From Glomus cerebriforme (lineage: Eukaryota > Glomeromycota > Glomeromycetes > Glomerales > Glomeraceae): a stretch of DNA of 64,000 nucleotides. Below are positions 59,868 to 64,000 of the stretch, one piece after another (within the stretch, counting starts at the first letter, position 1; each line of letters starts with the position of its first letter). Made by a program: the position numbers and the translations under genes. The notes under the pieces are model-generated. The model saw only the letters and a list, made by a program, of their open reading frames with translations. It was not told where the DNA came from and did not search any database. The stretch is from positions 29,016-93,015 of the forward strand of contig QKYT01000138.1 in the NCBI GenBank assembly GCA_003550305.1, given 5' to 3'.

Positions 59868-60078
59868 TTTTTTTTTAAATTTTTTTTTTTTTTCTTTTTA
59901 TAATTAATTCGAAAATATTTATTGATTTATTTAGGAAGAATTACCATTATGGATATTAAGATGGGTTACAATAAGTATGGCAGTATTTGATTTTGGATTA
60001 AGAAGGATTTTTTGGAAATTAGATAAGGTTAATTTTGATGATGGGGAAATTTTGTCTATACAAAAAATGGATTTTTAA
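58909..60078 (+). CDS. RING-CH (MARCH-type) membrane ubiquitin ligase
   Basis: E3 ligase of the RING-variant class that ubiquitinates membrane cargo. Exons 58909-59008, 59082-59246, 59326-59789 and 59935-60078 join to 290 residues. The C4HC3 RING-CH finger is at about 14-70: CRIC, then CKCKGTVKYVHRTCLTQWR, then CTLCKFRY. Four hydrophobic segments follow, the first being FIITCIIILIILFPSGYIM, with others around AFLISMM, KFILWGSCIMITGIWFHYSL and LPLWILRWVTISMAVFDFGL. A His-rich stretch (LLHHHHQRQLHG) lies between segments. The third intron contains an almost pure T tract of about 100 nt. Small fungal MARCH proteins usually act at ER, Golgi or endosome; the site here is not determined. Confidence 0.85.
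59795..59893. repeat. Intronic poly-T tract
   Basis: About 95 of 99 bases are T on the sense strand, within intron 3 of the RING-CH gene. Confidence 0.95.
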
Positions 60079-60727
60079 CGATTTATTATTATGATTTTAT
60101 TTAAGGGATAAAAAAAAAAACTTTTATGTAATGCTTTTCCATGTAGAATGAAAGAAAATTTATAGAATTTTATTTAACGCGTGAATGAATTAAATTATCA
60201 TTTTACGTTAAATTAAATAAATAAAATAATGAATTTAAATTCTAAAATAAAGTTCCTTATTTTGATTTACAAAAATTTAATAGTGGGCTGTGGGCGTAAA
60301 TTAATAATCATTTGCCACAAAATTTAACCCGATAAGACTAAGAATTTTAATACGGAAATCTTATTTTTTATACACTAATTTAACAATATCATTTCTTAAT
60401 ATACCGAAGCACTATTTAAACGTTAAACATTTCGAAATTTCGTTCACATGCCATCTAAAATAATGTCATTATCGATTTCAGTATGTCAATCACTTGATCA
60501 TTAAAGATCTGTTCGCGTTTAAATTTTTTTTTTTAACTGGATTTTTTTCATCTTAATCACATGATATTGAATAATATTTATTCATCCAAAATTTCTGAAA
60601 CATAAAATTTGATTGCCGTTAGGATATCGGTATATGCAAAGAAATTATATTACGAGTAATGGTAAAGATTTCATATTTTATACTTTTTAAATCATTACTT
60701 CTATTAGTAATTTATCTTAAAATATAG
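60079..60727. other. Spacer downstream of the RING-CH gene
   Basis: AT-rich; nothing recognised. Confidence 0.5.
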
Positions 60728-60943
60728 ACGAGGAATTATATGATTCAAATCTTTATTCGAAAGAATAAGATAAATTAATTTCTGGTGTAAGATACAATGA
60801 CAGAATGGATCTTAACTATTTATTGAATTAAAGTCAATATCATTATTTTATTTGGCGATTTTCTATTTCAGTTTATTATTTAGAATCGTTTAAACACTAA
60901 ATTTTGATTATTAGAGTAGCAATATATTTGCGAGTTTTTTTAG
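60728..60943 (+). pseudogene. Orphan kinase tail relic
   Basis: 60728-60788 corresponds to tail exon 7 of the kinase family (DEELYDSNLYSKE) with TAA in place of the conserved CAA. 60804-60831 corresponds to the last exon (MDLNYLLN then stop). 60897-60943 is the 3'UTR block with CTAAA pairing TTTAG. No kinase domain or first exon lies upstream in the preceding RING-CH gene or spacer. Confidence 0.75.
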
Positions 60944-63900
60944 TTTGTAATTTTAATGATTCATATTCTATTATTGAATGTATAATTATTATGTAAAATG
61001 TTTTCATGCTATAAATTTAAATATCTTTATCGAATTTAACTGAATCATTAAAATAAATTTCATGAAGTTGTGGTGCAATAAATTAAGCGCTGATATACCA
61101 AGATTCGAGACTTCTGACTCAAGAAACTCTCAAAAGTATGAAATTTCTTCAAGCTCTTTAGATATGCCATACACAATGATTTATTAAAAAACCATATTCA
61201 GTTTATTATTTAACATCAATTCATTGTTAGAAGTGACATTATGACATTACCTGTTTTTATCTATTATATATTAAATGGGTTTGCTCATTAACTTTATATT
61301 TGTTTTTGTTAAATGGACGTAAAATTTTTTTTCAATTTTAAATTCTAAAATACACAAAAAATATATTCATTCTAAAAGATTTTGAAATTATTACTATTAG
61401 TTATTGATTTAAAAATTTGTCATTTTAAATTATCGCGTTAGCACAACTATAAAGACAATTTTAAAATCTTATATGAAGAGATGTTTGAATTATATAGGTT
61501 CGACTGGTTTTTTTTATAAATTTAGTACATATTCATTCAAAAAGGATTGTCCCATAATAAGTGTTTCTAGAACAAATTCTTAAAGGAAGTCTGCAAAATT
61601 TAGCTCATCTCAAATCATTAATTAAAATAAGTGTGAATTATACAATAATGTAGAAATAATCATACAAACTTATCAATCAAATAAGAAATATTAAAATTTT
61701 TATTTTTTATTTATTCTTATGTTAGTCATAATATATTTAATCGTTTATTGCATACATTAGCACATTATGTAACAGGGATGATAAATGACAATGTTTACTC
61801 TTCGAGATACATAGCTTCTACTCCTTTATGCATATAAAACACCTTAGCACATCAATAATTTTAATAACTATTATAGTTGTTGCTCTTACATAGCCGTGAG
61901 TTATCGTTGTGGCTGTTTTACTTAGTTGCGGCTGTGAATCGTTCATGATTGTTTCGTTGACCTTGGGTTATTCTTGGATGTGGGCTGTTGTTCTTACGAG
62001 AGAAATAAGAGAACTGTTTTGGAATTTTTACTTAATGACTCACGAATAAATTGTAAAAATTAATCTACTAAACATGAGTCTTAGTCATATTTTCATGCGT
62101 TGCACGATACTTTCATGATATACATTAAACATTAGTATATTTTACAATATTTCATGAAAAACTCTTATTTTTATTTATAAATGAAATAAAATAAGATTGA
62201 TAATAGCGCGAATGACCATTGAGTTTATTTAATAACAAAAATTTATAGATTCAATTTTTATATTTTATTCCGTGTATAGGTTTATATTAGATTTAAATCC
62301 AAATATTAACTAGTTTTTGGAAGGACTCCGTATTACGTAATATATAAATTATATCAGTTGTTTATTCGCGTGAATTAATGTGATTAAAATTTGTCCATAG
62401 AATTTCACTAAGGGAATTTATTGGAATTTTGTCATTACGATAATCATTTGCTTAGCTCTTGAATTCCTTCTATTGTAATAAATTAAACTAAGTAAACTCA
62501 TAAGAAAACAAAGTATAATAATATAATTTGGTGATGCAATATGAATATGAGAATGATTGACTTCCATTAAATTAAATTCATTTATTTCATTTCATTTACT
62601 GTACATATAAGAACTGGCCCTGAATTTCTAACATTCTTTCCACAAGTTATGTCATGTGTATTTATTAGCCCGGAGCGTAGCGTAGGACTATTAAAGACCA
62701 GGATCGGTGTCACAAAAATGTCCGTCTGTCCGCACTCACGTGATGCGGCGTGATTGGTTGTATTTGTTACACGTAAACTCGTGTTCATGTATAATAAATT
62801 TTTACTATTTTATCGTTATTCACTTCACTAATACTTAAAGTATCATGTGTAGGGCCTGCCAAAGGCACGTGATGATCATTAATTGTTTAAATTTATTCTG
62901 ATCAGATTAGAGTTATACTGTATCTTAAAATCATGTTAGGATGGTAAAGGATTAGGATTAGGATTTAGAGGGTTAAGGTATTTGCTTCTCATGTGTGGCA
63001 GCAAGTGTTGATCAAATATTAATCTCTCTGGACTCAACAACAGTTCCTGGAAACGTTCCCTACCTAGTTATACTGTATATATAGATTATGTATGCAATGT
63101 ATACAATGTATGATATTTTATATAATTTAAGTACAAAAAATTTTATACAAAACACAGTATCTGGTATATAGATGTTTCTGAATCTTAAGTAATTCTATAT
63201 AATCAAATTGAAAGGGAGTTGATGTTTTCAGTTAAATATACGAAATTTATAATGAAAATTTTTTCTTTTCAAAAAATACTTTAGATTTTTACTATTCAAA
63301 TCTTTAAATTTTTTTGTTCTTGTTGATTATACATAGAATAATAAAATGACCTTATTATGTTGTAGCCCAAATTTTACCATGTCTCAAAGGAAAACCTTAA
63401 TCCAAAATTCATGATAGTTTGAAACGTTAAACATTTAAAATTTACTAGTTTAGTTTGGGATATAGTTAAATTTTGGAGGGTCCCAAGTTAGATTTGGCGC
63501 TTGGGCTACAACAGATATATTTTTTTTGTAATATAATATTAAAAAAAAGTCATGTTTCTAATATATTATGTCATTTATGTGGCAAATAAATTCCATATTT
63601 AGCTATTCAATTTCTCAATTAGGCGATTTTGATCATGCATGATTTATCACTTAGTTGTGAATTTTGAATATTAGGGAGAAATCACGAGTCATAAAAACTT
63701 TTCATATGAACAAATAGCAATGATCAGAATTTTACGTAATGTAATTTATTATTGTATTATTGATAATTTTGACTCATTTTTTATATTCTTAATATTTTTA
63801 ATTATATAAATACCTCTAAAATTCCATATTATTTTTTTAATTATCATATTAAATATATTAAAATTTCCTTAAAGCTCATTCATTATTTTAAAAATACATT

Positions 63901-64000
63901 ATCAGCAAGATGATTATTATTCTAAGTTTATTTCTCTCTCTATCATTTTTAATAACTACTCCCAACAACCTTTAATAAACTTCTTATTATCTTCCTTATA
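60944..64000. other. Long terminal non-coding region
   Basis: About 3 kb without a supported gene. A short GC-richer stretch at 62668-62760 (CCGGAGCGTAGCGTAGGACT, then TCACGTGATGCGGCG) looks like a dispersed-repeat fragment, and its 68-codon frame (62582-62788, minus) is unlikely to be a gene. CACGTGAT words occur at 62737-62744 and 62867-62874. Degenerate TTAGGA/TTAGAGGG text lies at 62936-62977. Confidence 0.45.

Noticed and set aside
62582..62788. 68-codon minus-strand frame
   Set aside because: It translates a GC-richer stretch that looks like dispersed-repeat DNA; no intron or domain context.
1..64000. CRISPR arrays, bacterial operons or phage-type defence systems
   Set aside because: None seen. 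Spliceosomal introns and eukaryotic domain families show a fungal nuclear genome.

Overview
The window is eukaryotic nuclear DNA: very AT-rich, with short introns (mostly 50-150 bp, GT-AG), long homopolymer runs and many small multi-exon genes. The gene families point to an arbuscular mycorrhizal fungus of the Glomeromycotina, most like Rhizophagus irregularis. These are a locally duplicated TKL-like kinase family with the catalytic loop HRDLHSGN, several small F-box genes, a secreted/membrane kelch protein and a SAM-domain protein. The assignment is inferred from family content; no database was searched.

Layout. 0.8-4.5 kb: three small F-box genes sharing one intron plan. 5-9 kb: non-coding, with a foldback element and a small TA-flanked inverted-repeat element. 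9-11.3 kb: a decayed kinase copy (no first exon, frameshifted) and an array of hairpins. 11.7-13.8 kb: kelch-propeller type I membrane protein. 15.1-16.1 kb: SAM-domain protein with two membrane segments. 16.19-16.72 kb: hAT-like MITE with an 8-bp target duplication. 17.9-18.4 kb: retroelement debris. 19.6-24.9 kb: tandem pair of FAD-dependent monooxygenases, one with an assembly gap. 25.5-33.3 kb: kinase cluster on the minus strand (orphan tail relic, intact gene, exon-1 pseudogene, gene with a 1-nt frameshift). 34.2-37.1 kb: ELMO/CED-12 homologue. 38.7-41 kb: intact plus-strand kinase; 42.2-42.9 kb: collapsed kinase pseudogene. 43.7-47.5 kb: Tudor-SN (SND1) homologue in 16 exons, head-to-head with a 22-exon USP20/33-type deubiquitinase (47.8-52 kb). 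52.9-55.2 kb: kinase whose HRD motif is HKH. 56.4-57.3 kb: intronless multi-pass membrane protein. 57.5-58.3 kb: fourth F-box gene. 58.9-60.1 kb: RING-CH (MARCH-type) membrane E3. 60.7-64 kb: another orphan kinase tail, then no recognisable gene.

The most notable observation is the kinase family. Each full copy has an invariant 591-nt first exon (Cys-rich module plus kinase N-lobe), one large exon with the rest of the kinase domain, and then a 3' tail of 5-7 microexons of 12-69 nt. Every internal microexon has a length divisible by three and is bounded by phase-1 introns, so each can be skipped without changing frame. The tail and a 3'UTR block that can form a stem-loop also survive at loci where the kinase domain has gone. 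Single-copy housekeeping genes (ELMO, SND1, USP20/33) sit between these fast-changing duplicated loci.
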